Source of the DNA: Bradyrhizobium septentrionale
GTDB lineage: Bacteria; Pseudomonadota; Alphaproteobacteria; Rhizobiales; Xanthobacteraceae
Length of the DNA stretch: 64,000 bases
Direction: 5' to 3'
Assembly: GCF_011516645.4 (NCBI RefSeq)
Contig: NZ_CP088285.1
Span: 6,218,501-6,282,500, forward strand
This document shows positions 33,440 to 43,074 of this stretch, piece after piece; the stretch's first letter is position 1; each line of letters begins with the position of its first letter. The notes beneath the pieces were generated by a model. The model did not search any database. It worked only from the letters and a program-made list of their open reading frames with translations, and had not been told where the DNA came from. Position numbers and translations under genes: made by a program.

Positions 33440-35713
33440 ATGCTTCAGCGTAACCAGATTTCGCCGTCCGTCGATCTGAGAAATCGCTCGGCCGAACTGC
33501 CGTCGCTGGCGGAAACATTCGACGCGTTCGTCACCTATCTGCTCCGGCAGTACTGGGTCATCCTCGGGACCGCCGCGCTCTGCTTGTTCGGCGGCATCTG
33601 CTATTTGGCGACTGCGGCGCCGAGCTATACCGCGCTTGCCACGATGATCATCGACACGCGCAAATTCCAGGTCTTCCAGCAGCAATCGCCGGTCAGTGAC
33701 GTCCCGGTGGATTCCTCCGCGGTCGAGAGCCAGGTCGAAATCCTGAAGTCGGAGAACGTGGCGCTCGCGGTGATCCGGGACCTCAAGCTCACCGACGATC
33801 CGGAATTCGTCGGCTCCAAGGTCGGCGCGGCGGGAGCGGTGCTGGATTTCGTGACCGGCCTGTTCACGGGCAGCGGGCCGCCCAACGAGTTCGACCGGAC
33901 CCGGCGCGCGGTCCGCACCTTCCAGAAGCAGCTCGAGGTCCGCCGCCGCGGCATGACCTATGTGATCGAGGTCTCCTTCCGCTCGCTCGATCCCGAGCGC
34001 GCCGCGCAGATCGCCAACGCCGTCGCCGACGCCTACATCGTCGACCAGCTCGATTCCAAGTTCCAGGCGACGCGCCGCGCCAGCGTCTGGCTGCAGGACC
34101 GCATCCAGGAGCTGCGCTCGCAGGCATCCAGTGCCGAGCGTGCGGTGCTCGACTACAAGAAGACCAACAACATCGTCACCTCCAGCGGCAAGTTGATGAA
34201 CGAGCAGCAGCTCGGCGAACTCAACACGCAGCTGCTTCACGTGAAGTCGCAGGTCACCGACGCCAAGGCCAAGCTCGACCGCATCGAGGCGGTGGTGAAG
34301 AGCGGCGTCCCCGATGCGACGGTCGCCGATACCCTGAACAACCAGGTCATCACCAAGCTGCGCTCGCAATATCTCGAGCTTGCCAACCGCGAGGCCGACT
34401 GGTCGTCGCGCTATGGCTACAATCATCTGGCCGCCGTCAATCTGCGCAACCAGATGCGCGAGATCCAGTCGTCGATCATGGATGAGCTGAAGCGGCTCGC
34501 CGAAAGCTACAAGAGCGACTATGCGATCGCCCTGCAGCGCCAGAGCGAGATCGAGCGCGCCGTGAACGATTCGGTGTCGCAGTCGCAGTCCACCAACCAG
34601 GCGCAGGTGACGCTGCGCGAGCTCGAGAGCTCCGCGCAGACCTATCGCTCGCTGTACGACAATTTCCTGCAGCGCTACATGGAAAATGTGCAGCAGCAGT
34701 CGTTCCCGGTCAGCGAGGCGCGGGTGATCACCCGTGCCTCGCGTCCGCTCGGCAAGAGCCACCCGCAGACCTTCGTCGTGCTGGCGCTCTCGATGCTCGG
34801 CGGCCTGATTGCCGGGCTCGGGCTCGGCGTGTTGCGCGACCTCTACGACCGGGTGTTCCGCACCGCCGAGATGGTCGAGACGATCCTCGACACGGATTGC
34901 GTCGCCATCGTTCCCCGCGTGCCGGCAGGCCAGATCAAGGCCGCGGTTGCCGTCCGCCCCAATCTGCCGGCCGGTCCGCGGACGATCCGGTGCGGCGACG
35001 AACCGGTGCTGTGGGCGGCGATCGATTCGCCATTCTCGCGGTTCTCGGAAGCGATCCGCTCGATCAAGGTCAATGCCGACCTCAACGTCACCAAGCCGTC
35101 AAAGATCCTTGGCCTGACCTCGGCGCTGCCCAACGAGGGCAAATCGACGCTGGCCTTCGTGTTCGCGCAACTGGTGGCGCAGAGCGGTGCGCGCGTGCTG
35201 TTGATCGATTGCGATCTGCGCAATCCCTCGCTCAGCCGCAAGGTCGCGGCCAATGCCGAGCGCGGCATCCTCGACGTGCTGTCGAACAATGCAACATTGC
35301 AGGACACGATATGGCGCGATCCCGAGACCGGGCTTGCCTTCCTGCCGGGCGCCACACGATCGCGCATCGCGCATTCGCACGAGGTTTTGGCCTCCGACCA
35401 GATGAAGGACTTCATCGACGCGGCCCGCAGCCAATATGACTACGTGATCGTTGATTTCCCGCCGTTGACGCCGGTGGTCGACGTCCGCATCACCGCGCAC
35501 TTCGTCGATTCCTTCGTCTTCATCGTGGAGTGGGGCAAGACCCAAGTGCAGGTGGTCGAACGGGCGCTGCGCAGCGCCCGTGCCGTCAACGAGAACCTGC
35601 TCGGCGTCGTGCTGAACAAGGCCGATATCGCCGCGATGAGCCGCTACAGCGGTTATGGCGGCAAGAACTACTATTACAACTCGCACTATGGACGATATGG
35701 CTACACCGAGTGA
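33440..35713 (+). CDS. BY-type tyrosine kinase / chain-length determinant (ExoP/Wzc-like)
   Basis: A 757-residue inner-membrane co-polymerase fused to a tyrosine autokinase. It has the first membrane helix at about 35-60 (YWVILGTAALCLFGGICYLA), a long Wzz periplasmic domain with coiled coils (about 60-430), and a second helix (FVVLALSMLGGLIAGLGLGV, about 435-455). The cytoplasmic kinase carries Walker A TSALPNEGKSTLA (about 558), Walker A' VLLIDCDLRNPSL and Walker B YDYVIVDFPPL (about 664). The C-terminal end is a tyrosine cluster, YSGYGGKNYYYNSHYGRYGY, expected to be autophosphorylated. It controls polymer length and couples to the Wza-type export channel, which is disrupted in this strain. 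Confidence 0.93.
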   Translation: MLQRNQISPSVDLRNRSAELPSLAETFDAFVTYLLRQYWVILGTAALCLFGGICYLATAAPSYTALATMIIDTRKFQVFQQQSPVSDVPVDSSAVESQVEILKSENVALAVIRDLKLTDDPEFVGSKVGAAGAVLDFVTGLFTGSGPPNEFDRTRRAVRTFQKQLEVRRRGMTYVIEVSFRSLDPERAAQIANAVADAYIVDQLDSKFQATRRASVWLQDRIQELRSQASSAERAVLDYKKTNNIVTSSGKLMNEQQLGELNTQLLHVKSQVTDAKAKLDRIEAVVKSGVPDATVADTLNNQVITKLRSQYLELANREADWSSRYGYNHLAAVNLRNQMREIQSSIMDELKRLAESYKSDYAIALQRQSEIERAVNDSVSQSQSTNQAQVTLRELESSAQTYRSLYDNFLQRYMENVQQQSFPVSEARVITRASRPLGKSHPQTFVVLALSMLGGLIAGLGLGVLRDLYDRVFRTAEMVETILDTDCVAIVPRVPAGQIKAAVAVRPNLPAGPRTIRCGDEPVLWAAIDSPFSRFSEAIRSIKVNADLNVTKPSKILGLTSALPNEGKSTLAFVFAQLVAQSGARVLLIDCDLRNPSLSRKVAANAERGILDVLSNNATLQDTIWRDPETGLAFLPGATRSRIAHSHEVLASDQMKDFIDAARSQYDYVIVDFPPLTPVVDVRITAHFVDSFVFIVEWGKTQVQVVERALRSARAVNENLLGVVLNKADIAAMSRYSGYGGKNYYYNSHYGRYGYTE

Positions 35714-36539
35714 GCCGCGTGGTGAGGCGATCAGGCGTGCAGGCGTCTGGCTCGCGCGCGGCTTGCTGGCCGCGGCCGCGTGCTCGTCCGTCGCCTGGGG
35801 CGCGACCACCTTGCCTGACTTTGTCGACCAGACCCGGCTGGATGGCGCCAGGGACGTGATCCTGCGCAACGTACCGATCAGCGATGCCGAGCTCGATGCG
35901 CTGGGTCCGGCCCTCGCGCGTGCCGCAGCACGATCGGATTGTATGCCGGCCATCGATCGCAGCACGGCGGTGATCCGGCTGCGGCTTGCCGAGAACGCGC
36001 TCGCATCGGGCGATCGGGTGGACGCTCGGATGGGCGAGCTCGACGCGGCCATTCACAAGTCGCTCGGCTGTGCGCCGGCTGACCCTTACCTCTGGCTCGT
36101 GCTGTTCTGGCTCCGCAATATCAGGCAGGGCCTGACCGACGCGAATTTCGACCTGCTGCGCATGTCGTACCGGCTCGGCCCCAATGAGGGCTGGATCGTG
36201 GTCAAGCGCAGCGCCATGGCGCTCGCGATGTTCGATGCCCTGCCGCCCGACCTCTCGGGTGCGGTCGTTGCCGAGTTCGCGCGTCTTGTGAAGACGGAGC
36301 TGTATACCGAGGCCATCGACCTATTGAAGGGACCTGGATGGGCGCATCGGGAGAAGTTGCTGGCCGGCCTCGCAACTGTCCCCAAACGGAACGTCGACAT
36401 CCTGACCCGCACAATGGCCGACATCGGATACGATCTCGATCGCCGCTCCCCGGCGGAACGGCGCAGCCTGGAGCGCGAACCAAATTTCGGACGTGACGAG
36501 CTTGCCCGAATGCCATCAGGAGCTGTGGCGAGACCATGA
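35697..36539 (+). CDS. Hypothetical exported protein of the EPS operon
   Basis: A 280-residue protein beginning inside the kinase gene by 17 bases. ATG 35697 is chosen; 35688 is also possible. Residues about 12-37 form a signal peptide or anchor (ARGLLAAAACSSVAWGA). The rest is helical, with TPR-like patterns (AVIRLRLAENALASGDRVDA; LYTEAIDLLKGPGWAHREKL). Overlaps at both ends (the next start lies within its stop) show tight translational coupling. Not recognised. Confidence 0.72.
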   Translation: MATPSEPRGEAIRRAGVWLARGLLAAAACSSVAWGATTLPDFVDQTRLDGARDVILRNVPISDAELDALGPALARAAARSDCMPAIDRSTAVIRLRLAENALASGDRVDARMGELDAAIHKSLGCAPADPYLWLVLFWLRNIRQGLTDANFDLLRMSYRLGPNEGWIVVKRSAMALAMFDALPPDLSGAVVAEFARLVKTELYTEAIDLLKGPGWAHREKLLAGLATVPKRNVDILTRTMADIGYDLDRRSPAERRSLEREPNFGRDELARMPSGAVARP

Positions 36540-37294
36540 CGATGGAATTCAGCGTCGGACAGCACAATGCGCATTATGAGGGTGTCTATTCGGCACGCGA
36601 GCGCGACTGGCGGCGCGTCTGTGCGGTCGACAAGGCCGATCATATCGCGGACTTGCTGGGCCGCTCCGCCACTGGAATCGGCAACGTGCTCGAGGTCGGC
36701 TGCGGCACCGGCGCCGTGCTGGCCCGGCTGTCTGCGATCGGCATCGGCCGCGATTGCACCGGGATCGACGTCATCGATCCCGCGACCAATCTGGAGACCG
36801 ACGGCGCGGCGGCGGTCCCGTTCCACTGGTTGAGCTATGACGGTGTGACGATCCCGTTCGCGGACGGATCGTTCGATCTCGTCTATGCCAGCCATGTCCT
36901 GGAGCATGTGCCTGAGCCGCGCGCATTCCTGCACGAGCTTGCCCGCGTCGCGCGGGGTTTGATCTATGTCGAGGTACCCTGCGAACTGCACGCGCGCACC
37001 AGCCGCCGGGCGCTGCAATCCACGCTCGACATCGGCCACATCAATTTCTACACGCCCGGCACGTTTCGCCTGGTGCTGGAGACTGCGGGACTCAAGGTCA
37101 TGGGCTTCGGCACCTATGACCACAGCCTGCCGGTGCACGCATTCCATTCGTCACCCGCGAAGGGGCTCGCCAAGAGCATCGTGCGGAAGACGCTGTTGTC
37201 GGCCAGCCCGGAGCTGGCGACCCGGCTTGCGACCTATCATTGCGGGGCGCTCTGCCGGCGCGACGAGGCGCCGCCGCTGCCGCAGGACCGCTGA
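36536..37294 (+). CDS. Class I SAM-dependent methyltransferase
   Basis: A 252-residue methyltransferase. SAM-binding motif I is VLEVGCGTGAVLARL (about 50-64); later motifs are FADGSFDLVYASHVLEHVPE and ARGLIYVEVPCELH. It probably methylates a sugar of the repeat unit or a lipid-linked intermediate. Starts 4 bases before the stop of the preceding gene (ATGA overlap). Confidence 0.85.
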   Translation: MTMEFSVGQHNAHYEGVYSARERDWRRVCAVDKADHIADLLGRSATGIGNVLEVGCGTGAVLARLSAIGIGRDCTGIDVIDPATNLETDGAAAVPFHWLSYDGVTIPFADGSFDLVYASHVLEHVPEPRAFLHELARVARGLIYVEVPCELHARTSRRALQSTLDIGHINFYTPGTFRLVLETAGLKVMGFGTYDHSLPVHAFHSSPAKGLAKSIVRKTLLSASPELATRLATYHCGALCRRDEAPPLPQDR

Positions 37295-37297
37295 GCC

Positions 37298-38413
37298 ATG
37301 GCGCCGCGCGTGGTCGTCTTCAACAACATGATCACACCCTACACCAACCGTCTCTACAACGAGCTGGTCAGTCGTGGGCTGGATCTCGCCGTGCTGTCCT
37401 GCACCGCGCAGGAGGCCGACCGCTCCTGGGCCGGCTCCTTCACGCCGCGTTACACGACGCGGACGGTGCCCGGCATCTCGATCCCGCTGTCGCGGTCGCG
37501 GCACACCCATGTCAATGTCGGGATCGCGCGCGCCTTGAAGAGGCTCGCGCCCGACCTGCTGTTCGTCAACGGCCTCTATCCGTCCATGCTTGCCGGCGCC
37601 GCGTGGGCACGCGCCAACGGCAAGCCGCTTGCGCTGACGATCGACGGCTGGCGTGAGACAATGCCCAATACCGCCTATCATCGTCTGGCGCGGCCCTGGC
37701 TGCTGCGCCAGTGCGGCGCGGTCGTGTGCTGCAGCGACAAGGGCAGGGCTTATTTCAGCGGCGAGGGCGTCCACGACGCGGATCTGTTCGTGGTGCCGCT
37801 GGTGCCGGCATGGGATCCGCCGAAAACTGTGCCTGATTTTCAGGAACGTCCGTTTCATCTGCTGTGGTGCGCCCGCATCAACGATGACGCCAAGAACGCG
37901 ATCTTCTTCGAGAACGTCGCGATCGCGCTCGGCCGCATCCTGCCCGCCTTGAAGGTCCGCGTGGTCGGGTCCGGCGTCGCCGAACAGCGCATGCTGACGC
38001 GGCTTGCCGCCGCCGGGATCGAGGTCCGGCACGATAGCTATGTGCCGTGGCCATCGATCTCGGAGGTCTATCTGCAATCACGGCTGCTGCTGCTGCCTTC
38101 GCTGCTGGAACCGTGGGGGCTGGTGTGCAACGAGGCCTTGCAGTGCGGGGTTCCTTGCCTGGTATCGCCCCATGTCGGGGCCGCCGGCGAGCTGGTGCGC
38201 GACCACGACAATGGCCTTGTTTGCGCGCTCGATGAACAGGCGTGGGTCGATGCGGCGCGCGCCTTGCTGGACCAGCCCGCGCGCTGGCGGACGATGTCGC
38301 AGCAGGCCCGGCAAAGCGTGCGAAGCGATGCGCTTCAGGACGCGGCTTCGCGTTTCATCGCCGCTGTCGATCATCTTGTGGACGCACCAGGGCGACAGGA
38401 AGCCGTGCAATGA
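37298..38413 (+). CDS. GT4-family glycosyltransferase
   Basis: A 371-residue GT-B enzyme. The N-terminal domain begins VVVFNNMITPYTNRLYNEL; the C-terminal donor-binding domain contains PFHLLWCARINDDAKN and the GT4 motif LLPSLLEPWGLVCNEALQCG with its two glutamates. It adds a sugar from a nucleotide donor during repeat-unit assembly on the cytoplasmic face. Stop overlaps the start of the next gene (ATGA). Confidence 0.87.
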   Translation: MAPRVVVFNNMITPYTNRLYNELVSRGLDLAVLSCTAQEADRSWAGSFTPRYTTRTVPGISIPLSRSRHTHVNVGIARALKRLAPDLLFVNGLYPSMLAGAAWARANGKPLALTIDGWRETMPNTAYHRLARPWLLRQCGAVVCCSDKGRAYFSGEGVHDADLFVVPLVPAWDPPKTVPDFQERPFHLLWCARINDDAKNAIFFENVAIALGRILPALKVRVVGSGVAEQRMLTRLAAAGIEVRHDSYVPWPSISEVYLQSRLLLLPSLLEPWGLVCNEALQCGVPCLVSPHVGAAGELVRDHDNGLVCALDEQAWVDAARALLDQPARWRTMSQQARQSVRSDALQDAASRFIAAVDHLVDAPGRQEAVQ

Positions 38414-39702
38414 TCGGCAGATGGTGGTCGCGAACCGACGTCTTCCTGCACGCCTATCTGGTGATGGTGCTCGGCTGCATCTATTTCCTGTTCAATTTCG
38501 TCGAGGGGATCTCGTTCGCGGAACGGGCCGGCGAATCCACCTTGTTTCGCGGCGCGTGGCTGCTGCTCTACATCCTCCTGATGCTGCATATCGCGGTCGA
38601 CCGGACGCGCTTCGGCCTGCTGCTGCTGCATTCGCATCTCTATCTGGCATTCGTGGCCTTTGCCGCCGTCTCGCTCGCCTTGAGCGCCGACCCCGCCGGC
38701 TCGTCGATCAAGTTCGCGATGTACGTGCTGACCACGATGTTCTCGGCGTGGGTCGTGATCAGCTGCCCGGTCGATCGCCTCGTCGACACGCTGTTCCGGA
38801 TCGGGATCGTGGTGCTGATCGTCCATGTCCTGCTGTTTCCGGTGATCGGCTCGGAATGGAACTACGATGCGCTGAATCGGCCGACGGTGCTCGGGACCCA
38901 GGCCTATGCCGGCGTGTTCGGCCACAAGAATCTCGCGGGTGCCTTCTTCGGGCTCATGGTGCTGATCTGCTTCGTACGCATGCTGGCAGGGCCGCGACGG
39001 CAATTCGGCTGGTCGCTGCTGCTGATGGGATGCCATTTTGTTGCGCTCGCCGCGGCCGGCTCCGCAGGACCCCTGATCAGCATGTTGACGACGGTCGCGG
39101 TCACCTTCGGGCTGTTACTGGTGGTGCTCGGGCGCCGCGGGGCCGCGTCGATCTACTGGCTTGGGCTCGCGTCCTTTGCACTGGTCGTGCTCGTCGTACC
39201 CAGCGACTACCTCTATGCGCTGGTCGGCCGCAGCGGAAACCTGACCGGACGCTCGTTCCTCTGGTCGGTGTGGCCGCACTTCTTCTGGCAGCATCCCTGG
39301 CTCGGCTACGGGTTCTCCGGATTCTTCAACGAGCTGCCGAACTCGCCCGCCAACGAGCTGACGAGCATGGCGCCATGGAACACGGAGTTCGGCTCGTTCG
39401 AAAATTCCTATCTCGACGCCTTCCTCCAGTTCGGTCTGCTCGGCGGCGCGCTCTATGTGCTGCTGCTGGCACGGGCGTTGTGGAACAGCATCGTCTTCAC
39501 ATTCGAGCGGCGCGGGATGTATTGGCTGGCGCCGTTCGCGATGCTGCTGTTCGTTGTGATCGCGTCGGCCAACGACTCCAGCCAGCTGCTGCACAATTAT
39601 TTCGGCTGCGTGCTGGTGTTCTGGTGCTATTTCGGCCCGGAGGCCAGGCTGCAGGCGGCGCCGCGGCGGGCGTTCACCAGACTGCGTGCGAGTGAGGCGT
39701 GA
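38410..39702 (+). CDS. O-antigen ligase/polymerase-like membrane protein
   Basis: A 430-residue protein with about 11 membrane helices. The Wzy_C-type loop is visible as GRSGNLTGRSFLWSVWPHFF, WQHPWLGYGFSGFFNEL and FGSFENSYLDAFLQFGLLGG; FGHKNLAGAFFGLM is the family's N/K motif. I start at the ATG at 38410, which overlaps the previous stop; the open frame upstream is a shadow of the GT4 gene. Third ligase-like gene in the locus. Confidence 0.86.
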   Translation: MIGRWWSRTDVFLHAYLVMVLGCIYFLFNFVEGISFAERAGESTLFRGAWLLLYILLMLHIAVDRTRFGLLLLHSHLYLAFVAFAAVSLALSADPAGSSIKFAMYVLTTMFSAWVVISCPVDRLVDTLFRIGIVVLIVHVLLFPVIGSEWNYDALNRPTVLGTQAYAGVFGHKNLAGAFFGLMVLICFVRMLAGPRRQFGWSLLLMGCHFVALAAAGSAGPLISMLTTVAVTFGLLLVVLGRRGAASIYWLGLASFALVVLVVPSDYLYALVGRSGNLTGRSFLWSVWPHFFWQHPWLGYGFSGFFNELPNSPANELTSMAPWNTEFGSFENSYLDAFLQFGLLGGALYVLLLARALWNSIVFTFERRGMYWLAPFAMLLFVVIASANDSSQLLHNYFGCVLVFWCYFGPEARLQAAPRRAFTRLRASEA

Positions 39703-41018
39703 GTGCATTGACCGACAGGCTGGACCGCGTGGCGGCCCAAAGGCGGGTCGCCGGCGCCGTGCGCGGATCGCTCCGCCGGCTGCGGCGCGCCGGGGGCAAT
39801 GTCGCGCTCGGCCTGGTCGATCAGGCGCTGCTCAGCGGCTCGGCCTTCGTGCTGACAATCGTGCTCGCCAATGTGCTCGATGTCAGTTCGTTCGGCAGCT
39901 TCAGCGTCGCCTGGTCGTTCTCGATCCTGATCGAGGCGGTGTTTTTGCGCGGACTGTTCGACGACGGGCTGCCGGCGGCCGCGCATCGGATTCCGACATC
40001 GTTGTGGCCGCAGCTTCGGCTTGGCCTCTATCTGTCGTCGTTGCTGGTCTCGGCTGCGCTCGGCCTCCTGCTGGTGATCGCGGGCCTTGTGATCGTTGTG
40101 ATCGGCGGGGGCGCCGGCGGGCTCGTGATCGCAACCGGGCTCGCGATCCCGGCGGTGCGTTTGCAAAGCATGTTCCGCCGCATCTGCTATCTCGACGGCC
40201 GGCTGCCGCGCGCTACGGCGTCATCGCTGACCTACTGCTTGGCGCTGGCCGTCTCGGCCGGGCTGATGATCGCCTTCAAGCTCGCCGGCGCTGCGGCGGC
40301 GATGGCGTGCATCGCGATATCGGCGGCGCTCGCAGCCAGCCTTTTGCTTGCCCACACCAGCGAGCTCGCCTGGCCGCAAGCCAGGATCTTCCGCAGCTCG
40401 CTGCGGCGGCTGTTCAGGAACGGCCGCTGGTTCGTCGCGAACTCGCTCACCTACTGGATCGGCAGCATCGGGCTGATCCCGGTGTGCGGCCTGCTGATCG
40501 GGCTGGAGGCGAGCGCGTCGCTGCGCATCCTGCTCCTGGTGTTCGCGCCGCTCAGCCAGTTCTGCGCGACGATGTTCTCGGTCCGCCTGCCGGAAATCGC
40601 GGCCGAGCTGCGCGCGGGCAGGCGCAGCGCAGTCGCCGCCGCCGCGCGCGAAAACGCGCTGCTGCTCGGGTCGATCGCAGTCGCCTATGGTGCGGTGATC
40701 GTGTTGCTTGGCCAGCGCATTCTCGCGCTTGTCATCCACGGACAGAGTTACGAGATCGGTGCCGGCAGCCTCGGCCTGATGGCGGCTGCGATGGCGCTCG
40801 ATGCCGTGTGGCTCGGCCTCGCGCTGCCGCTGTTTGCGACCGGCAAGCCGCAGCGGTTCATGCTGAGCCGGATCGCGGGCCTCGCCGCGCTGTGCTGCGT
40901 TCTGCCGTTCGCGGCTCAGGCCTGGCAGGTGACGGGCGCGGTTGCGGCGATGGTCGCCTCCAGCGCAGCGTCGGTGGTCACAGTGGTGCTGACCAATTCG
41001 GTGCGGGAGCGGACATGA
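39699..41018 (+). CDS. Polysaccharide flippase (Wzx-like, MOP superfamily)
   Basis: A 439-residue protein with 12-14 predicted membrane segments and the usual beginning NVALGLVDQALLSGSAFVLT followed by LDVSSFGSFSVAWSFSIL. It starts with GTG overlapping the previous stop (GTGA). It probably moves undecaprenyl-linked repeat units across the inner membrane to the polymerase. Confidence 0.85.
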   Translation: MSALTDRLDRVAAQRRVAGAVRGSLRRLRRAGGNVALGLVDQALLSGSAFVLTIVLANVLDVSSFGSFSVAWSFSILIEAVFLRGLFDDGLPAAAHRIPTSLWPQLRLGLYLSSLLVSAALGLLLVIAGLVIVVIGGGAGGLVIATGLAIPAVRLQSMFRRICYLDGRLPRATASSLTYCLALAVSAGLMIAFKLAGAAAAMACIAISAALAASLLLAHTSELAWPQARIFRSSLRRLFRNGRWFVANSLTYWIGSIGLIPVCGLLIGLEASASLRILLLVFAPLSQFCATMFSVRLPEIAAELRAGRRSAVAAAARENALLLGSIAVAYGAVIVLLGQRILALVIHGQSYEIGAGSLGLMAAAMALDAVWLGLALPLFATGKPQRFMLSRIAGLAALCCVLPFAAQAWQVTGAVAAMVASSAASVVTVVLTNSVRERT

Positions 41019-41641
41019 CCGACGACACAGCCGGCCGCGCGCTATCCAAGTTGCATATCGGTGCCTTCAATTGCGGTATCGAGGGCTGGATCAACACCGA
41101 CATCACCACGCATCTGTGGATCGCGCGGGTACCGTTTGCGGCGAGGGCGCTGCATCTCGCCGGCCTGCTCAGCGATGCCCGCTATGCCGAGCACCGCCAG
41201 GGCAAGTTTGCCGGGCTGCGCTACATGGATCTGACAAAACCGCTGCCATTCGCGGACGGCAGTCTCTCGGCGGTGTTCAGCGCCCACGTCTTCGAGCATC
41301 TGTTTCCCGATGAGGTCGAGCGGCTGGCGCGCGAGATCGCACGGGTGCTGGCGCCGGGCGGGGTGTGCCGCATTGTCGTTCCGGACATGGAAAGGATCGT
41401 CGCGCTCTACGATCCGGTCGCGCCGCAGGCCTTCCTCAAGGGTGTATTCGAGATCGAGCGGCGCTCCGAGGTCGCGTTCGCGCATCACTGGGGTTATACC
41501 CGTGCGTCGCTCGCAACACTGTTCCGCGCCGCGGGGTGTTCAGAGACCCATACAAGGGCCTACCGGGAGGGCGTCTGTCCCGATATCGACCGGCTCGACA
41601 ACCGGCCGGATGAGTCGATCTTCTTCGAGGCGATCAAGTAA
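41015..41641 (+). CDS. Methyltransferase-like protein (class I, short N-terminus)
   Basis: A 208-residue protein. The beginning LHIGAFNCGIEGWINTDITT replaces the classical glycine-rich SAM loop, a form seen in small EPS-cluster methyltransferase-like proteins. The middle, PLPFADGSLSAVFSAHVFEH, followed by EIARVLAPGGVCRIVVPDME, is typical methyltransferase. ATG overlaps the flippase stop. Catalytic activity is probable but not certain because motif I is atypical. Confidence 0.8.
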   Translation: MTDDTAGRALSKLHIGAFNCGIEGWINTDITTHLWIARVPFAARALHLAGLLSDARYAEHRQGKFAGLRYMDLTKPLPFADGSLSAVFSAHVFEHLFPDEVERLAREIARVLAPGGVCRIVVPDMERIVALYDPVAPQAFLKGVFEIERRSEVAFAHHWGYTRASLATLFRAAGCSETHTRAYREGVCPDIDRLDNRPDESIFFEAIK

Positions 41642-41656
41642 GGCAGGAGACTGACA

Positions 41657-42328
41657 TTGCTGGGCGCAATTCAAGCCCGATTTTCCAGTGCAGCGCGCAA
41701 GCGGCGCGGCGAATTCCTCGTTCGCACCGTGAACCTGCCGCTGGATGCGAAAATCCTCGATCTCGGCGGCGGGACCGGCCGGCATATTCGCGCGATCCTG
41801 CCCCGCCATCGCAACATCACGGTGTGCGACATCTCGGCCGACGACCTCAAGGCCGCGCGCGAGCGTTTTGGCTTCAAGACCGTGCTGCTGCAGGAAACCG
41901 AGCGCCTGCCGTTCGACGATCAGGCGTTCGACTTCTGCTTCTGCTCGTCGGTGATCGAGCACGTCACCGGGCCGAAGCAGGAGGTCGTGACGATCGAGGA
42001 CGGGGCGGCATTCCTGAGTATCGCGCGTCAGCACCAGAACCGCTTTGCCGGCGAAATCTCGCGGGTGGCAAAGTCGTTTTACGTGCAGACGCCGTACCGT
42101 TACTTTCCGATCGAGAGCCACACCTGGCTGCCCGGCATCGTCGTCCTGTTGCCGAGACGGCTGCAGATCGCGCTGATCGGTGTGTTCAACCGCTTCTGGT
42201 TCAAGCGGACCGCGCCCGACTGGCACCTGTTCGACTGGCGCGAGATGACGGAGACGTTTCCGGACGCGACAATCTATCGCGAGCGATATCTCGGCATGAC
42301 CAAGTCGCTGATGGCGGTCAAGACGTGA
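41657..42328 (+). CDS. Class I SAM-dependent methyltransferase
   Basis: A 223-residue enzyme starting at TTG; AGGAGA lies 6 bases upstream, which decides the start. Motif I is ILDLGGGTGRHIRAIL (about 32-47), followed by LPFDDQAFDFCFCSSVIEHV. The C-terminal part is hydrophobic (SHTWLPGIVVLLPRRLQIAL) and may touch the membrane, consistent with action on a lipid-linked glycan. Last gene of the plus-strand block. Confidence 0.82.
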   Translation: MLGAIQARFSSAARKRRGEFLVRTVNLPLDAKILDLGGGTGRHIRAILPRHRNITVCDISADDLKAARERFGFKTVLLQETERLPFDDQAFDFCFCSSVIEHVTGPKQEVVTIEDGAAFLSIARQHQNRFAGEISRVAKSFYVQTPYRYFPIESHTWLPGIVVLLPRRLQIALIGVFNRFWFKRTAPDWHLFDWREMTETFPDATIYRERYLGMTKSLMAVKT

Positions 42329-42349
42329 GCCAGGTGTCCGCTGGCCGCG

Positions 42350-43066
42350 TCAATCGTCGCGCCGGGCCAGGATATTGATCAGCGTGCCCAGTGCGGGCCG
42401 GCGATCGAGCGCCGGCGGGAGCGGGGAGCCGGCAAAGCTCGTGCGGAGCATCGTGAGGCCGTGTTGCCGCAGCAGGTCCTGCATGGCGGCCGGCGAGGCG
42501 TCGAATTTGGAGAAGGCGAGGTAGCGGAACAGCGGCCGCGCCGACAGGCGCGCGGAGGCCGCGTGCGCGAGCTTGTAGCCCTGGCGCAGCAGCGATCCGC
42601 GGTTGGGGATCGAGACCAGCAACAGCCCGCCGGGCTTGAGCACGCGATGGATCTGGGCGAGGCACTGCGCCACGTCGGGAACATATTCCAGCACGCTCGC
42701 GCAGAGCACGCCGTCGAAGGATCGATCGGCAAACGGCAGGCTTGCGATCGTCGGGATCTGCTGGAAGGAGAGCCGTCCGGCCGGTGCATCATCGGCGGAG
42801 CGGCCGCGTGCCGCCGCGATCATCTCCGACGACGCGTCGACCCCGGTGACGTCGCAGCCGCGCGCGGCGAGCAGGCGGGACAGTGTTCCGGTGCCGCAAC
42901 CGGCGTCGAGCCAATGCTGCCCGGCAAGGTCCGCCTTGCCGAGCAGATCGAACATCGCGGCGGTGCGCGCCTTGAAGGTGCGGCTCTGATGCAGCGCCTC
43001 CCACCCCGACGAAATCTCGTCGTGAAAGCGGATTTCAGGTCGGTCGATCTGGCCCATGGCGGCCAT
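42350..43066 (-). CDS. Class I SAM-dependent methyltransferase
   Basis: A 238-residue methyltransferase with motif I WLDAGCGTGTLSRLLAARGC (about 51-70), then DVTGVDASSEMIAAA, FADRSFDGVLCASVLEYV and RVLKPGGLLLVSIPN. It ends convergently with the previous methyltransferase gene and starts 8 bases after the stop of the nucleotide-sugar dehydrogenase, so the two form an operon. Confidence 0.86.
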   Translation of the reverse strand: MAAMGQIDRPEIRFHDEISSGWEALHQSRTFKARTAAMFDLLGKADLAGQHWLDAGCGTGTLSRLLAARGCDVTGVDASSEMIAAARGRSADDAPAGRLSFQQIPTIASLPFADRSFDGVLCASVLEYVPDVAQCLAQIHRVLKPGGLLLVSIPNRGSLLRQGYKLAHAASARLSARPLFRYLAFSKFDASPAAMQDLLRQHGLTMLRTSFAGSPLPPALDRRPALGTLINILARRDD

Positions 43067-43074
43067 GCTGTTCC

